Part shown: positions 8,448 to 17,106 of the stretch, piece after piece
Layout of the letters: each line of letters begins with the position of its first letter
Position numbering within the stretch: the first letter of the stretch is position 1
Source: Sulfurovum indicum
Lineage (GTDB): Bacteria; Campylobacterota; Campylobacteria; Campylobacterales; Sulfurovaceae
DNA: 64,000 nt
Assembly: GCF_014931715.1 (NCBI RefSeq)
Contig: NZ_CP063164.1
Location: 248,001-312,000 of the forward strand
Direction of reading: 5' to 3'
Notes under the pieces: generated by a model
What the model was told of the DNA's origin: nothing
Database searches by the model: none
What the model saw: the letters and a program-made list of their open reading frames with translations, nothing else
Made by a program: the position numbers and the translations under genes

Positions 8448-8578
8448 TTTTGCATTTGCAAAATTGCAAATTAGGAGTGAGGAATGAGGAGTGAAGTGTT
8501 GAGGTATGCATTGCTGTGCAATGCTTGTATTGTCGATTACTCATTACTCATTAGTCATTCTTCTTTTGTCGGAGACAA
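8448..8578. repeat. Heptamer-repeat/hairpin element (fabG to response regulator)
   Basis: Hairpin TTTTGCA-TT-TGCAAAA (8448-8463), GGAGTGA-type heptamers, GAGGTATG, hairpin GCATTGC-TGT-GCAATGC (8508-8524), then heptamers in the opposite orientation (ACTCATT-type, 8538-8560) and a terminal hairpin TTGTC-GGA-GACAA (8566-8578). The last loop carries the GGAGA ribosome site of the next gene. It looks like an internally deleted version of the four-helix-bundle cassette. Confidence 0.7.
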
Positions 8579-8580
8579 CC

Positions 8581-9243
8581 ATGGCAACTAAAATTCTTCT
8601 GCTTGAAGATGACAGGCTCTTTAACGAAACGCTTCAGGACTTTCTGGAAGAAGAAGGATTTGTACTCAATGTGGCACTTGATCCTTACACGGCATTGGAG
8701 CTAAGCTATGCGAATAAGTATGATATCTATCTCTTTGATGTTAACCTTCCCTATGAGAGCGGTTTTGATCTACTGAAAAAACTGCGTCAAAGCGGTGATC
8801 TTACACCAACAATATTTTTAACTTCACGTGAAGACCGTGATTCTCTGGCAGAGGGATTTGAGACGGGCGCTGATGACTATATGAGAAAGCCTATCGATCT
8901 GGATGAACTGTTGTTCCGTATACAGGCGATACTGCGTAGGCAGGTACGCCAGGAGCGTATGGTGTTTGGCGAGTACAGTCTTGATATGGTTGCCAAGACA
9001 CTTTATCACAACGGCGAAGCACTGGAAGTAACAAAAAAAGCGGTCGAGCTTCTTGTATTGCTGGTTGAATCAGGCGGGGAAGTGGTCAGAAGTGAGATGA
9101 TTAAGAACCGTTTATGGGCAGCGGGGCAGAGTGCAAGTGACGGATCGTTAAGGGTCTATGTTACGCAACTTAAGAAGTATTTCCCCGATGCTATTGTCAA
9201 TGTACGCGGTGTAGGTTACAAATGGCAGTTTGAAGGTCATTGA
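8581..9243 (+). CDS. OmpR/PhoB-family response regulator
   Basis: 220 aa. Receiver domain with acidic pair ED/D (9-11), phospho-acceptor Asp53 (YLFDVNLP), TSRE switch Thr/Ser and Lys in RKPIDLDEL, followed by a winged-helix DNA-binding domain (VTKKAVELLVLLVE ... YVTQLKKYF ... VRGVGYKWQ). I place the start at the ATG at 8581, just after the ribosome-site hairpin, because the frame upstream encodes only repeat sequence. It is followed after 3 nt by its histidine kinase. It resembles the second regulator at 15138 (same ELSYA...YLFD block), so the two systems look paralogous. Confidence 0.9.
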   Translation: MATKILLLEDDRLFNETLQDFLEEEGFVLNVALDPYTALELSYANKYDIYLFDVNLPYESGFDLLKKLRQSGDLTPTIFLTSREDRDSLAEGFETGADDYMRKPIDLDELLFRIQAILRRQVRQERMVFGEYSLDMVAKTLYHNGEALEVTKKAVELLVLLVESGGEVVRSEMIKNRLWAAGQSASDGSLRVYVTQLKKYFPDAIVNVRGVGYKWQFEGH

Positions 9244-9246
9244 ACT

Positions 9247-10089
9247 ATGAAAAAGCAGACGTGGCTGGCAGCCTTCGGTTATGTATTCAGTGTACTGATA
9301 CTGCTTAGTTTTCTTTACTGGCTTTTGAAGAATGAAGGATTTGATGAAACAACTTTTCTTATTGGAAGCGGATTTGTACTTCTTTTGAGTGTTGGCTGGG
9401 GGTACATCATCGCCTCTCATCTGTTGATACCCCAAAAAAAGACACAGGAACATCTGCTGCACTTGACCAAAGATATTATTCATGAACTGAATCTGCCTCT
9501 TGCGACTATCCAGGCCAATACTGCAATGCTTGCAAAAAATCGTACAGATGAGAAGTCTCTAAAACGGCTGAAGCGTATTGAAGACGCTTCCTTGAGACTG
9601 AAAAGGCTTTACGGAGAGCTGGTCTATACGATCCGAAAAGAGATGCATGAAATAGAAAGGGAGCGGTTTGATCTCAAAGCACTGGTAGAGGAGCGTGTGG
9701 AAATTTTCAGAGAGCAGAACCGCAACCCTGTTGTGATTGGGGTGGAGCGGTGTCAACTGTTGACAGACAAGATCGGTTTTGAGCAGATGTTTGACAATCT
9801 TGTCAGTAATGCCATGAAATATTCTGATAAAGAGTCTCCGGTAAAGATCATTTTAAAAGAGCATGTGCTTCAGATCATCGATGAGGGGATCGGCATGGAT
9901 GAAGCACAGTTGGTCAAAGTCTATGAACGCTATTATCAGGGTGACCGTCAAAAAGAGGGTGACGGGATCGGGCTGGCCCTGGTAAAAGCCTATTGTGATC
10001 AGGAAGATATAGGAATAAAGATCGAATCGAGAAGAGGCAGAGGAACGAAGGTCACTCTTGATTTGGGAAGAGTCTTATCTCAAGCGTAA
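9247..10089 (+). CDS. Sensor histidine kinase
   Basis: 280 aa. Two N-terminal membrane helices (about residues 8-26 and 37-58) with almost no periplasmic loop, then a HisKA domain with the phospho-acceptor His79 (KDIIHELNLPLA), and an HATPase domain with the N box (DNLVSNAMKYS), G1 (IIDEGIGM) and G2 (DGIGLALVKAY). The lack of a periplasmic sensing domain suggests it senses within the membrane or from inside the cell. It forms a pair with the regulator just upstream. Confidence 0.9.
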   Translation: MKKQTWLAAFGYVFSVLILLSFLYWLLKNEGFDETTFLIGSGFVLLLSVGWGYIIASHLLIPQKKTQEHLLHLTKDIIHELNLPLATIQANTAMLAKNRTDEKSLKRLKRIEDASLRLKRLYGELVYTIRKEMHEIERERFDLKALVEERVEIFREQNRNPVVIGVERCQLLTDKIGFEQMFDNLVSNAMKYSDKESPVKIILKEHVLQIIDEGIGMDEAQLVKVYERYYQGDRQKEGDGIGLALVKAYCDQEDIGIKIESRRGRGTKVTLDLGRVLSQA

Positions 10090-10313
10090 AGGATTTATCC
10101 GGCGTTTAAGTACTTAGTTACTGTAACATAAACCCGATAGCGCAAGTATTTGATGAACTTCGAGTGATTCTAATGCATATTTCGGGATAAATTGTCAGCA
10201 GAACAGATTATTGCAAATATTATGTTTTCCATAATCGATCTTCTCATTCTCTTCGGAAGTATGGAATGTGTTAAGTCTGTTTGGGCTATACTCAAATAAA
10301 AATGGGTTACAGT

Positions 10314-11222
10314 ATGATACGGATCATTTTAAACGGGAAAAAGGTGGCTGATGAGGATGTTCGTTATGCAGTTTCTGTTTTACGTGAAGAGGGTATCGAT
10401 ATAGAGGTAAGGGTTACCTGGGAACACGGCGATGCGCAGCGCATGGTTGCAGAGGCGAGTGATGAAGGCATTACACGTATTATTGCTGCAGGTGGAGACG
10501 GTACTTTGAATGAAGTTGTCAACGGGTTGGCACTGCTTCCAAAGGAGAAGCGTCCCCAGTTGGCAATATTGCCTTTGGGAACAGCCAATGATTTTGCGAC
10601 AGCCTGCCGGATACCATTTTCCCCATTGGAAGCATTGCGGCTGGCAGTTGAAGGAGAGGCTTACCCTGTAGATATTGTAAAAGCAAATGATCGGTATTTC
10701 ATTAATGTTGCTTCAAGCGGTTTTGGCGCACAGATCGTTGCGGATACACCAGCTTCCCTAAAGAACTTTCTTGGAGGTGGTGCCTATACGCTTTCAGCAG
10801 TGATCATGACCCTCAACTACAGTAGTCATGAAGGACGACTGATCGCAGATGATATTGATATTGAGGGAAAGAGTATTGCGGGAGTAATCTGTAATGGAAG
10901 ACAGGCAGGAGGAGGGCAGATGCTGGCACCTTTTGCCTATATTGATGACGGAATGCTCGATATTGTAGTATTTATGGAGTTTCCCATTACCGACCTGGGA
11001 CAGGTGATTGCGGAGATGTTTGACTATGAGCACTCAGGTACCTATATAAAGCGTTTTCAAAAAAGATGGGTGGAGTCCATTCCTCAACAGAAACGCTCAG
11101 TCAATCTTGACGGAGAACCTTATGAGGCGGACAGAATAAGGTTTGAAGTGTTGCATAAAGAGATCGACCTGATTCTTCCAAAAGGGTGTCCGGTGCTTAA
11201 AAATTCTGGATCGGGGAGTTGA
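10314..11222 (+). CDS. Lipid kinase, YegS/diacylglycerol kinase family
   Basis: 302 aa. The beginning closely follows E. coli YegS in pattern: ILNGK, the alternating REEG...VRVTWE block and the nucleotide-binding AAGGDGTLNEVVNGL (about residues 56-70), then LPLGTANDFA. The C-terminal part (NVASSGFGA, CNGRQAGGG, DGMLDIV, NLDGEPYEAD) completes the DAGK catalytic fold. Expected activity: phosphorylation of a lipid such as phosphatidylglycerol or diacylglycerol. The start could also be 10302 (MGYSMIRII); 10314 fits the family beginning better. Confidence 0.85.
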   Translation: MIRIILNGKKVADEDVRYAVSVLREEGIDIEVRVTWEHGDAQRMVAEASDEGITRIIAAGGDGTLNEVVNGLALLPKEKRPQLAILPLGTANDFATACRIPFSPLEALRLAVEGEAYPVDIVKANDRYFINVASSGFGAQIVADTPASLKNFLGGGAYTLSAVIMTLNYSSHEGRLIADDIDIEGKSIAGVICNGRQAGGGQMLAPFAYIDDGMLDIVVFMEFPITDLGQVIAEMFDYEHSGTYIKRFQKRWVESIPQQKRSVNLDGEPYEADRIRFEVLHKEIDLILPKGCPVLKNSGSGS

Positions 11223-11304
11223 ACGGAGCCTATAGACAGAAGTTCTCTATAATCTAATTTCCAATATAATCCTATAGATATTATACTAAATCAAAAGAGG
11301 TCAG

Positions 11305-11757
11305 ATGCCAGTAGAACAGATAAAGAATATTGTTGATTACGGGATCATAGGATTTCTCCTTTTTTTGAGTTTTATTACATTTGCATTCGCTATAGAGCGT
11401 GTACTTTTCTACCGCAGTGTCAAACTTGAGAACTATGAGCATGAGAAGGAGTTGGAACTGGATCTTGGAAAACATCTTTCTACTATTGCTTCTATTGGGG
11501 TGAATGCACCCTATATTGGACTTTTGGGAACGGTACTTGCGATCATTTTGACGTTTTATATTATTGGAGAACAACAAGAGAGTATTGACCCGGGAGAGAT
11601 CATGAAGCATTTGGCTTTGGCACTTAAAGCGACTGCCGCAGGTTTGATCGTAGCGATCCCTGCAACAGCGATTTATAATGCATTGCTGACAAAAGTTGAC
11701 AGAATTCTCTCAGAGTGGGAGATATACCGGGACAAACAGGGAAAACGCAACATATGA
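11305..11757 (+). CDS. exbB: MotA/TolQ/ExbB proton channel family protein
   Basis: 150 aa, short for the family but with the expected three membrane spans (about 12-32, 66-90, 108-130). The conserved TolQ/ExbB core is visible: APYIGLLGTVLAIILTF and the KHLALALKATAAGLIVAIPATAIYN block. Works with ExbD to turn the proton gradient into TonB movement. Good ribosome site (AGAGG) 7 nt before ATG. Its stop overlaps the exbD start (ATGA). Confidence 0.9.
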   Translation: MPVEQIKNIVDYGIIGFLLFLSFITFAFAIERVLFYRSVKLENYEHEKELELDLGKHLSTIASIGVNAPYIGLLGTVLAIILTFYIIGEQQESIDPGEIMKHLALALKATAAGLIVAIPATAIYNALLTKVDRILSEWEIYRDKQGKRNI

Positions 11758-12128
11758 GACGAGAGCGTTTTGACAAGATGAACGTTGTACCGTTCATCGA
11801 TATTGTACTGGTTCTGCTGGTCATTGTCTTGGCAACAGCAAGTTTTGTCACCAATAAAACCATCAAGATCGATCTCCCTTCGGCCAGTACAAAGAAAGAG
11901 GAAGATAAAAAGAGCATTGTTATTGCGATCAATAAGGAAGGAAAGTACTTTTACAACAAAGAAGAACTCCCTTTTGATATGATACAGGCAAGGCTGAATG
12001 CACTTGACCCCAAAAGTGATACAGTCTCTCTGCATACAGACAAGTTAACACCGTTTGACTACTTTGTTCAAGTGATCGATGTGATGAAAGCTAAAGGATT
12101 TGAGAACATCTCTATTGTTACCAAGTAG
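11754..12128 (+). CDS. exbD: ExbD/TolR biopolymer transport protein
   Basis: 124 aa; one N-terminal membrane helix (about 13-33) containing the proton-relay Asp (NVVPFIDIVLVLLVI) and a periplasmic domain (IKIDLPSA ... VSLHTDKLTPFDYFVQVIDVMKAKGFENISIVTK). Starts in a 4-nt overlap with exbB. The third partner, tonB, is 5 kb away at 17107, next to the copper receptor. Confidence 0.9.
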   Translation: MRRERFDKMNVVPFIDIVLVLLVIVLATASFVTNKTIKIDLPSASTKKEEDKKSIVIAINKEGKYFYNKEELPFDMIQARLNALDPKSDTVSLHTDKLTPFDYFVQVIDVMKAKGFENISIVTK

Positions 12129-12181
12129 CAGGTATGTCTTGAAAAATTGTTAGAGGGTATGGTAATAATGAAGATGGCGGG

Positions 12182-12472
12182 TTACCTTCTACCCCCACCT
12201 CTATAGATGATACCGCTGCCGGATCCGTCTCTGAGTCTCTGCATTGTCCCTTGACCTTTATCTGCGTTTTTTCTTCGTGCAGCTGCATATGCCTGGCGCT
12301 CTTCAGGGCTCATGGCTTTAAGTCTGTTCTGCATCTCTGCTCGGAATGCATCTCTTTCTTCTGTAGCTACTGTACCTCTCATCGCATTAAGTTGTTCCAT
12401 AGTCATTTGTGAAAAGTCTGTTGCCGCTAATCCGACCGTTAGCATACTTATTGTTAGAATGAGTTTTTTCAT
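12182..12472 (-). CDS. Small secreted protein, DUF1104-like
   Basis: 96 aa with a signal peptide (MKKLILTISMLTVGLAA) and a charged helical region: DFSQMTMEQLNAMRG and MSPEERQAYAAARR. This pattern matches the DUF1104 proteins of Helicobacter/Campylobacter as I recall them. The C-terminus is glycine/arginine-rich. ATG preceded by AAAGGAGA. About 140 nt upstream of the start lies a tandem GTAACA repeat with a -10 box, shared with other genes of the region. Periplasmic; function unknown, possibly a stress or metal-related chaperone by context only. Confidence 0.7.
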   Translation of the reverse strand: MKKLILTISMLTVGLAATDFSQMTMEQLNAMRGTVATEERDAFRAEMQNRLKAMSPEERQAYAAARRKNADKGQGTMQRLRDGSGSGIIYRGGGRR

Positions 12473-12615
12473 TGTCTCTCCTTTGAATTGTTTTACAGAA
12501 GTCACACTTTCTGAAGAGTGAAATAGGGGATACGTATTAATGATCACCAATCTCTTACAGGCTCATCAGAGCATGAGTAAGATATTTGGCATCTCCAATG
12601 CATAATCCGGGTTAA

Positions 12616-12647
12616 ATTGTAAAACAATATTGTTACCAGGGTGTTAC
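12616..12647 (-). promoter_or_regulatory. Direct-repeat operator and -10 box upstream of the DUF1104-like gene
   Basis: Two TGTTAC half-sites (12631-12636 and 12642-12647, 11-bp period) lie upstream of a minus-strand TACAAT (12621-12616). Counting one extra base for the half-site, the spacer to the -10 is 8 nt, the same as at four other promoters in this window. Confidence 0.6.
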
Positions 12648-12894
12648 TAAACAGTGTAGAAGTTGTATAAAAGTTTTAAGTCATTTATACTTAAAACTCT
12701 TACTGAAGTATCAGGAGTGGTTCATCATTGCCGTATAAAGACTATGACCACTATAGTACTGAGAGATGAACAGAAAGTGAAGTTTTTGTAAGAAGCAAAT
12801 GGTGCTCTAATATCTAAGGGAGTAGTGGTTTGAGGGGCCCATCCCGGTGCTGTTGCAAGGATGGGAAATGTAATTTCTGAAAGTCTATTACAGG

Positions 12895-14058
12895 CTACTG
12901 GGGTATATGACTGTTTTGTGGGTATTCCGGGTGACAGTAGTTTATGCCATCGATCGTACCTAAAGCACAGCATCCTTCCGTAATACCAAGATTTTTAAGA
13001 CCTGTATCAAAGGCCCAGTAGTGGTTGTAGCTTCCATCACGCAGATGACTGAATACAGCAACAAGATCAGAAGCATTTACTTCCTCTGCAATGGCTATTT
13101 CCTCATTGAGATCATTGATATCAGTAACCTCTACCATACATCCTACTTCAAGTGCATCCTGCTGTGACTGGCTTCCTATACTGTAGAGGGCATCGTAAAG
13201 ATCCTGTACAGCCTGAATACCGAATTGGCCAGGTTCAAAGGCTCTCAGCTCTTCTTCTGAATAATGTTCCGAGTAGTCTATCAAATTAGTGATATTGAGA
13301 TCATATCTTTGTACCAACTCTTCTACCAGTGCCTGATGTTTTGTTTCCGACCGGGTTGCAATATTTTCAAGTTGCTGGGTAGGATAGATGCTGTTGAGTG
13401 CAAGATAGAGATCTTTTGCCAGTTTCTCTTCATTCCACATAAAGGCGATCGTATATTTTTGTGCATCTGTCAGGTTGGATTCCGGATAGAGTGAAAGGTC
13501 AAAGCTATTGCCTGTACTCAGTATGACCTCCTGCAGGGTTTCTCTTAAATGCTCCTGTGCCTCTGTTTGCGTACGCAGCTGTATGGCAGCACGAAGAGCA
13601 TAGAAGTCAAGGTCCGATGCAGTAAAGTTTGCATCTTCGACAAGAGCTCTTTTGGCCTCTTCGGAGATTTGAATACCATTGGTCAAGTTGGCATCTTCAT
13701 CCAGTGACTGAAGGAGTTGTGCCATGGCAGTTACCTCTTCATTTTCGATCTGGTCTCTGGCCACACCTATGATATCCTGCGGAAAAACATATCCGTCTGC
13801 CGGCAATGCAGAAATATCTCCAAGAACCAAATAGCTCAGTCTAAATCGTACCTGATGCATATTTTGGCATGTAAATGCGCCGTCAGCACCGGTTGTTTTG
13901 TTGTAGTCACCGTCTGCAATACAGTCATAATCAACATTTTCTACAGCCGAGTCGACCAAATAACCTGTAGTTGAAGAAACTGTATCGCTGCTTCCTCCTC
14001 CACATCCTGCCAAAAGCAATACCGCCAGCGTTGATCCAATAAGATATTTCCTGATCAT
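12895..14058 (-). CDS. DUF2202-domain lipoprotein
   Basis: 387 aa. Lipoprotein signal with lipobox LLLAGC (Cys about residue 19) followed by a GGGSS linker. Residues ~25-200 form a domain I do not recognise. The region from about 205 (KYTIAFMWNEEKLAKDLYLAL) through ETKHQALVEELVQRY to the YNHYWAFDTGL end matches the ferritin-like DUF2202 family, with Glu/His residues that could bind metals. The upstream region holds the shared direct repeat and a TATACT box. Probably anchored to the outer membrane facing the periplasm or surface. Confidence 0.75.
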   Translation of the reverse strand: MIRKYLIGSTLAVLLLAGCGGGSSDTVSSTTGYLVDSAVENVDYDCIADGDYNKTTGADGAFTCQNMHQVRFRLSYLVLGDISALPADGYVFPQDIIGVARDQIENEEVTAMAQLLQSLDEDANLTNGIQISEEAKRALVEDANFTASDLDFYALRAAIQLRTQTEAQEHLRETLQEVILSTGNSFDLSLYPESNLTDAQKYTIAFMWNEEKLAKDLYLALNSIYPTQQLENIATRSETKHQALVEELVQRYDLNITNLIDYSEHYSEEELRAFEPGQFGIQAVQDLYDALYSIGSQSQQDALEVGCMVEVTDINDLNEEIAIAEEVNASDLVAVFSHLRDGSYNHYWAFDTGLKNLGITEGCCALGTIDGINYCHPEYPQNSHIPQ

Positions 14059-14093
14059 TCTTTTTCCTTCTTTTCTGTTAAGTTGTAAACAAA

Positions 14094-14125
14094 AGTATAA
14101 AAAATATTTGTTACTTCAATGTTAC
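14094..14125 (-). promoter_or_regulatory. Direct-repeat operator and -10 box upstream of the DUF2202 lipoprotein
   Basis: TGTTAC at 14109-14114 and 14120-14125 (11-bp period), overlapping the end of the histidine kinase gene, with a minus-strand TATACT at 14099-14094. The 8-nt spacer matches the other members of the set. Confidence 0.6.
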
Positions 14126-15127
14126 CTTCCCCAGATGCAGGTGTATGGTAACAGTACTGTCCGTTACTTTCAGTTCTTTTTCAATATCAAGCTCTGTACA
14201 TAATTTCTCTACAATATGCAATCCGATACCCAGGCCTCTGTCACTCTCTTTATAAAAGCGTTTGAATATTCTTGAAGGGTTTTTGATGCCATAACTGCTG
14301 TTGGAGATAGAGATGGTATCTTTATCGGCTTGTATTTTTATGAAACCTTTGGAAATATTATATTTGCACGCATTGCTGAGAAGATTGTATATGATGCGTG
14401 CAAGCGCATTTTTATCACTTTTGATAATGGTGTCCTGTATGTTTACCTCCCAGTCAAGATAGTGATACATCGGAGCAAAAAAAGCAACCTGTTCATTGAT
14501 GACTTCTTTAAGATGAAATTTTTCCTTTTCAAACGCCATCTCTTTAAGATAGGCATTAAGATTATAATGGAGCATGGAAATGGTCTTTGCACTGCTTGTA
14601 ATACTTTCCACCTCTTCATTTTTGGCATCCATCATTTTAAGGTTGATAAGGATGGAGGTAAGAGGTGTGTTGAGGTCATGGATAATATCTTTGATGAAAA
14701 CCTCTAAAAGCTGCAAAGAGTGACGCAAAGGGCTGAGTACATAGAAAGAGAACAGCAGTGAGATCAGGACAGCGATAAAAGAGAGGAAAAGAAATTGCCG
14801 AAGTATAGAGAGCTTAATGGTATATAAAAGTGCTTCATACTTTTTTTTGGGGTAAAAGACTTTGAGAAGGTCATTGTTGTCAGTAGGGAAAGGGATGAGG
14901 ATAAAGAGTGAATCCGTATCAAAATAAAGCTCATAGAATTTACTTTTTTTATCTCTCTGAACGATATCAATATCAAAGCGGTCATCATCAAAAAAGAGAC
15001 TGTAGTTCTTCATTTCCAAAAAAATATTCTCTCTTGTATGTTCTTCTTCTATTTTATAGTAATGATAGAAAATAAAGATCAGGAAGATCTCAATGACAAG
15101 AAAAAACAGGATAAAACTTTTAAGCAA
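14111..15127 (-). CDS. Sensor histidine kinase
   Basis: 338 aa. Membrane helices at about 4-22 and 111-132 enclose a ~90-residue periplasmic sensor region rich in Asp/Lys. Then HisKA with His150 (KDIIHDLNTPLTSI), N box (YNLLSNACKYN), and GLGIGLHIVEKL. It is the last gene of the minus-strand operon that begins at 16913. The periplasmic domain and the copper/nos neighbourhood suggest it senses a periplasmic signal such as copper or N2O-respiration status; that is inference. Confidence 0.9.
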   Translation of the reverse strand: MLKSFILFFLVIEIFLIFIFYHYYKIEEEHTRENIFLEMKNYSLFFDDDRFDIDIVQRDKKSKFYELYFDTDSLFILIPFPTDNNDLLKVFYPKKKYEALLYTIKLSILRQFLFLSFIAVLISLLFSFYVLSPLRHSLQLLEVFIKDIIHDLNTPLTSILINLKMMDAKNEEVESITSSAKTISMLHYNLNAYLKEMAFEKEKFHLKEVINEQVAFFAPMYHYLDWEVNIQDTIIKSDKNALARIIYNLLSNACKYNISKGFIKIQADKDTISISNSSYGIKNPSRIFKRFYKESDRGLGIGLHIVEKLCTELDIEKELKVTDSTVTIHLHLGKVTLK

Positions 15128-15137
15128 AGACTCTTTT

Positions 15138-15767
15138 TCAGATAATTTTATAACCTACTCCTCTTACATTTTTAATTTGAATATCAAGATTTTTCTTGAG
15201 TTTGGCAATGTTGACCCTCAGTGCCAGATCAGAAGGTTTTTCCAGCAGCAGCATAAGTTCATCTTTGGTAACAGGAGCAGGATGGTTTCGGACCAGTGTT
15301 GTAAAAATCTTTTTTTGTACTTCTCCCAAGTGTATGGGATTTCCCTGATGAAAAATCTCTTCTCTTCTGATATCGATCTCAAAATCTTTAAACTGGAGGA
15401 GTTCTTTTAATGTACTGGTTTTGGCCTTTATTCTTACAATAAGTTCATCCGGGTCAAAAGGTTTTTTTATATAGTCGTCTGCTCCGGCAATGAACCCTTT
15501 TGTTACCGAAGCGATATCTCCCAGTGCACTGATTATAATGGTCGGAGTAAAATCTTCTGCCTCCCTGAGGGCAGTAAGCAGATCAATTCCGTTCATTACA
15601 GGCACATTGATATCAAAAAGGTAAAGTGTGTAGTTACAGGCATAGCTGAGCTCTATCGCCTCTTCACCATTTTTGGCCCAGTCTACTTCATAGCCATGGT
15701 GTGCAAGATATTTTATCAGTGTTTTTGAAAGGGCAGGATCATCTTCAAGAAGAAGCAGTTTACTCAA
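15138..15767 (-). CDS. OmpR/PhoB-family response regulator
   Basis: 209 aa. Receiver with ED/D at 8-10, Asp52 (YLFDINVP) and Lys in IKKPFDPDEL; winged-helix output domain (GEVQKKIFTTLVRN ... LRVNIAKLKKNL ... VRGVGYKII). It overlaps the upstream outer-membrane protein gene by 8 nt and precedes its kinase by 10 nt. OmpR-class regulators bind direct repeats with a 10-11 bp period, and such repeats occur at the promoter of this very operon and at several nearby ones, so it is the best candidate to bind them. Confidence 0.9.
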   Translation of the reverse strand: MSKLLLLEDDPALSKTLIKYLAHHGYEVDWAKNGEEAIELSYACNYTLYLFDINVPVMNGIDLLTALREAEDFTPTIIISALGDIASVTKGFIAGADDYIKKPFDPDELIVRIKAKTSTLKELLQFKDFEIDIRREEIFHQGNPIHLGEVQKKIFTTLVRNHPAPVTKDELMLLLEKPSDLALRVNIAKLKKNLDIQIKNVRGVGYKII

Positions 15768-16554
15768 AATGTACTCCTACATTAAAAGATATGATATGGT
15801 CATAAGAGAGCTTATCCAGTGTATAGGCATAATTGCAGGTAACAAAAAGGTCTTTTGATACAGTATAAGCGTTGAACCATGAGAGCGCTTTATAGGCTTC
15901 ATTCTCCGGATAGGCAGAACCGGAGTAGCTGTAAGAGAGAGCACTGTACCATTTGTCGGTCAAGGCATAACCTGTTCCTGTAGAACAGGAATAAAAATTA
16001 TTATAGTCCATTGTTGGACTGTCACCGCTAACTGTATAACTGTAATAGAAAAAAATATTTTGTTTTGTGTTGATGAAATAGTCAAAGTTAACAGAGCTGA
16101 AATAATCATTGTCTCTACCGGATGTCTCATCACCCGTTAAAGAAAATTTTGTTCCCATTGATACTTTGGTGTTGAAGGAAGGGGTTTGAAAGAGGTATCC
16201 TGCCGTAAAATAGAGACTGTTTTCAGAGCGGGTAATCGTGTTGATATTGGTTGTACTGTAGTTTGAGCTTGAAAGGGAAAAACTCCAGTGACCATAATCA
16301 TAATTTACAAACAGGTTTAAATTGCTTGATGTGGCCGATAAGGTATTGAAGCTGATATCGCTTCCCAGCTGAAGAGTGATCTTTCCCGGGTATTTTTTGT
16401 CATATGGACAGCCTCTTTCATCTACAATGACATCAAAAGGGGTGTCTGCACAGAGGTCTTTGCTGTCATCTACACCATCAATATCCTGATCTTCATATGC
16501 CAAAAGAGCTGACGAACACAATAGTATGGATAGAGTGATTTTCAGAAGAGTCAC
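15760..16554 (-). CDS. Outer-membrane beta-barrel protein with thrombospondin type 3-like repeat
   Basis: 264 aa. Signal peptide (to about residue 19), then a calcium-binding type-3-like motif (DQDIDGVDDSKDLCADTP, about 22-39, followed by RGCP), then about ten amphipathic strands rich in Tyr/Ser/Asn ending in an aromatic residue pair region (FNVGVHFE). Likely a small outer-membrane barrel. Co-transcribed with the regulator/kinase pair (8-nt overlap downstream, ATGA overlap upstream), which suggests it belongs to the same envelope response. Confidence 0.75.
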   Translation of the reverse strand: MTLLKITLSILLCSSALLAYEDQDIDGVDDSKDLCADTPFDVIVDERGCPYDKKYPGKITLQLGSDISFNTLSATSSNLNLFVNYDYGHWSFSLSSSNYSTTNINTITRSENSLYFTAGYLFQTPSFNTKVSMGTKFSLTGDETSGRDNDYFSSVNFDYFINTKQNIFFYYSYTVSGDSPTMDYNNFYSCSTGTGYALTDKWYSALSYSYSGSAYPENEAYKALSWFNAYTVSKDLFVTCNYAYTLDKLSYDHIISFNVGVHFE

Positions 16555-16913
16555 CTGTGAGTCCCGCCTTGTCCATTTCTCATTGAGCCGTGTCCTCCCA
16601 GCTGCTGAAGTTGCATATGTAGCTGCATACTGTTCTGTATATCGGAGGTATCACGGGATTTTTGCACAGATGTGCTTTTGGCTGCAAAAGATTCCTGAAG
16701 ATCCAACATGATTTTTCGTCGGATCTCTTTATTCATTTTTCTAAGTTTTATTTTGAGCTTGTTCATTGCAATCCTCCGATCATCTGAAGAACTGTTTTTG
16801 ATCTGGGTGATCAATATGTTTAACTCTTTTGTCTGCTCCGTTGTCTCTTGGGCGCCAAGCTGAACGGCAAGTATAAAAAAGGAAATGCTTAAAATGATAA
16901 GTTTATGATGCAT
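16551..16913 (-). CDS. Small secreted helical protein with Met/His-rich tail
   Basis: 120 aa. Signal peptide (MHHKLIILSISFFILAVQLGA), a strongly charged helix-rich middle (KLKIKLRKMNKEIRRKIM) and a C-terminal tail with several Met, His and Gln residues (MQLHMQLQQLGGHGSMRNG...HR) that could bind Cu(I)/Cu(II). It resembles the Spy/CpxP type of small periplasmic proteins in layout only. First gene of the TCS operon; ATG at 16913 has GGAG 7 nt upstream, preferred over the upstream in-frame start. Confidence 0.65.
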   Translation of the reverse strand: MHHKLIILSISFFILAVQLGAQETTEQTKELNILITQIKNSSSDDRRIAMNKLKIKLRKMNKEIRRKIMLDLQESFAAKSTSVQKSRDTSDIQNSMQLHMQLQQLGGHGSMRNGQGGTHR

Positions 16914-16934
16914 AACAACTCCTACCTTCCGACG

Positions 16935-16966
16935 ATTGTATAGTAATTTTGTTAATAAAGTGTTAC
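16935..16966 (-). promoter_or_regulatory. Direct-repeat operator and -10 box of the TCS operon
   Basis: TGTTAA (16950-16955) and TGTTAC (16961-16966), 11-bp period, with minus-strand TACAAT at 16940-16935 after an 8-nt spacer. It sits 22 nt upstream of the first gene of the operon encoding the response regulator, consistent with autoregulation. Confidence 0.65.
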
Positions 16967-17106
16967 CAAACAGTGCCCATATACTTTTTCGTAAAATATA
17001 TTTTTGAAATGTATAAAAGTCAAGTTTTGATTTCAATTAATATTTCTTTAACATATCTTTGCTAAACTTCAACATCCTTATAAAATAAACTGTATAAAGG
17101 GATGTT

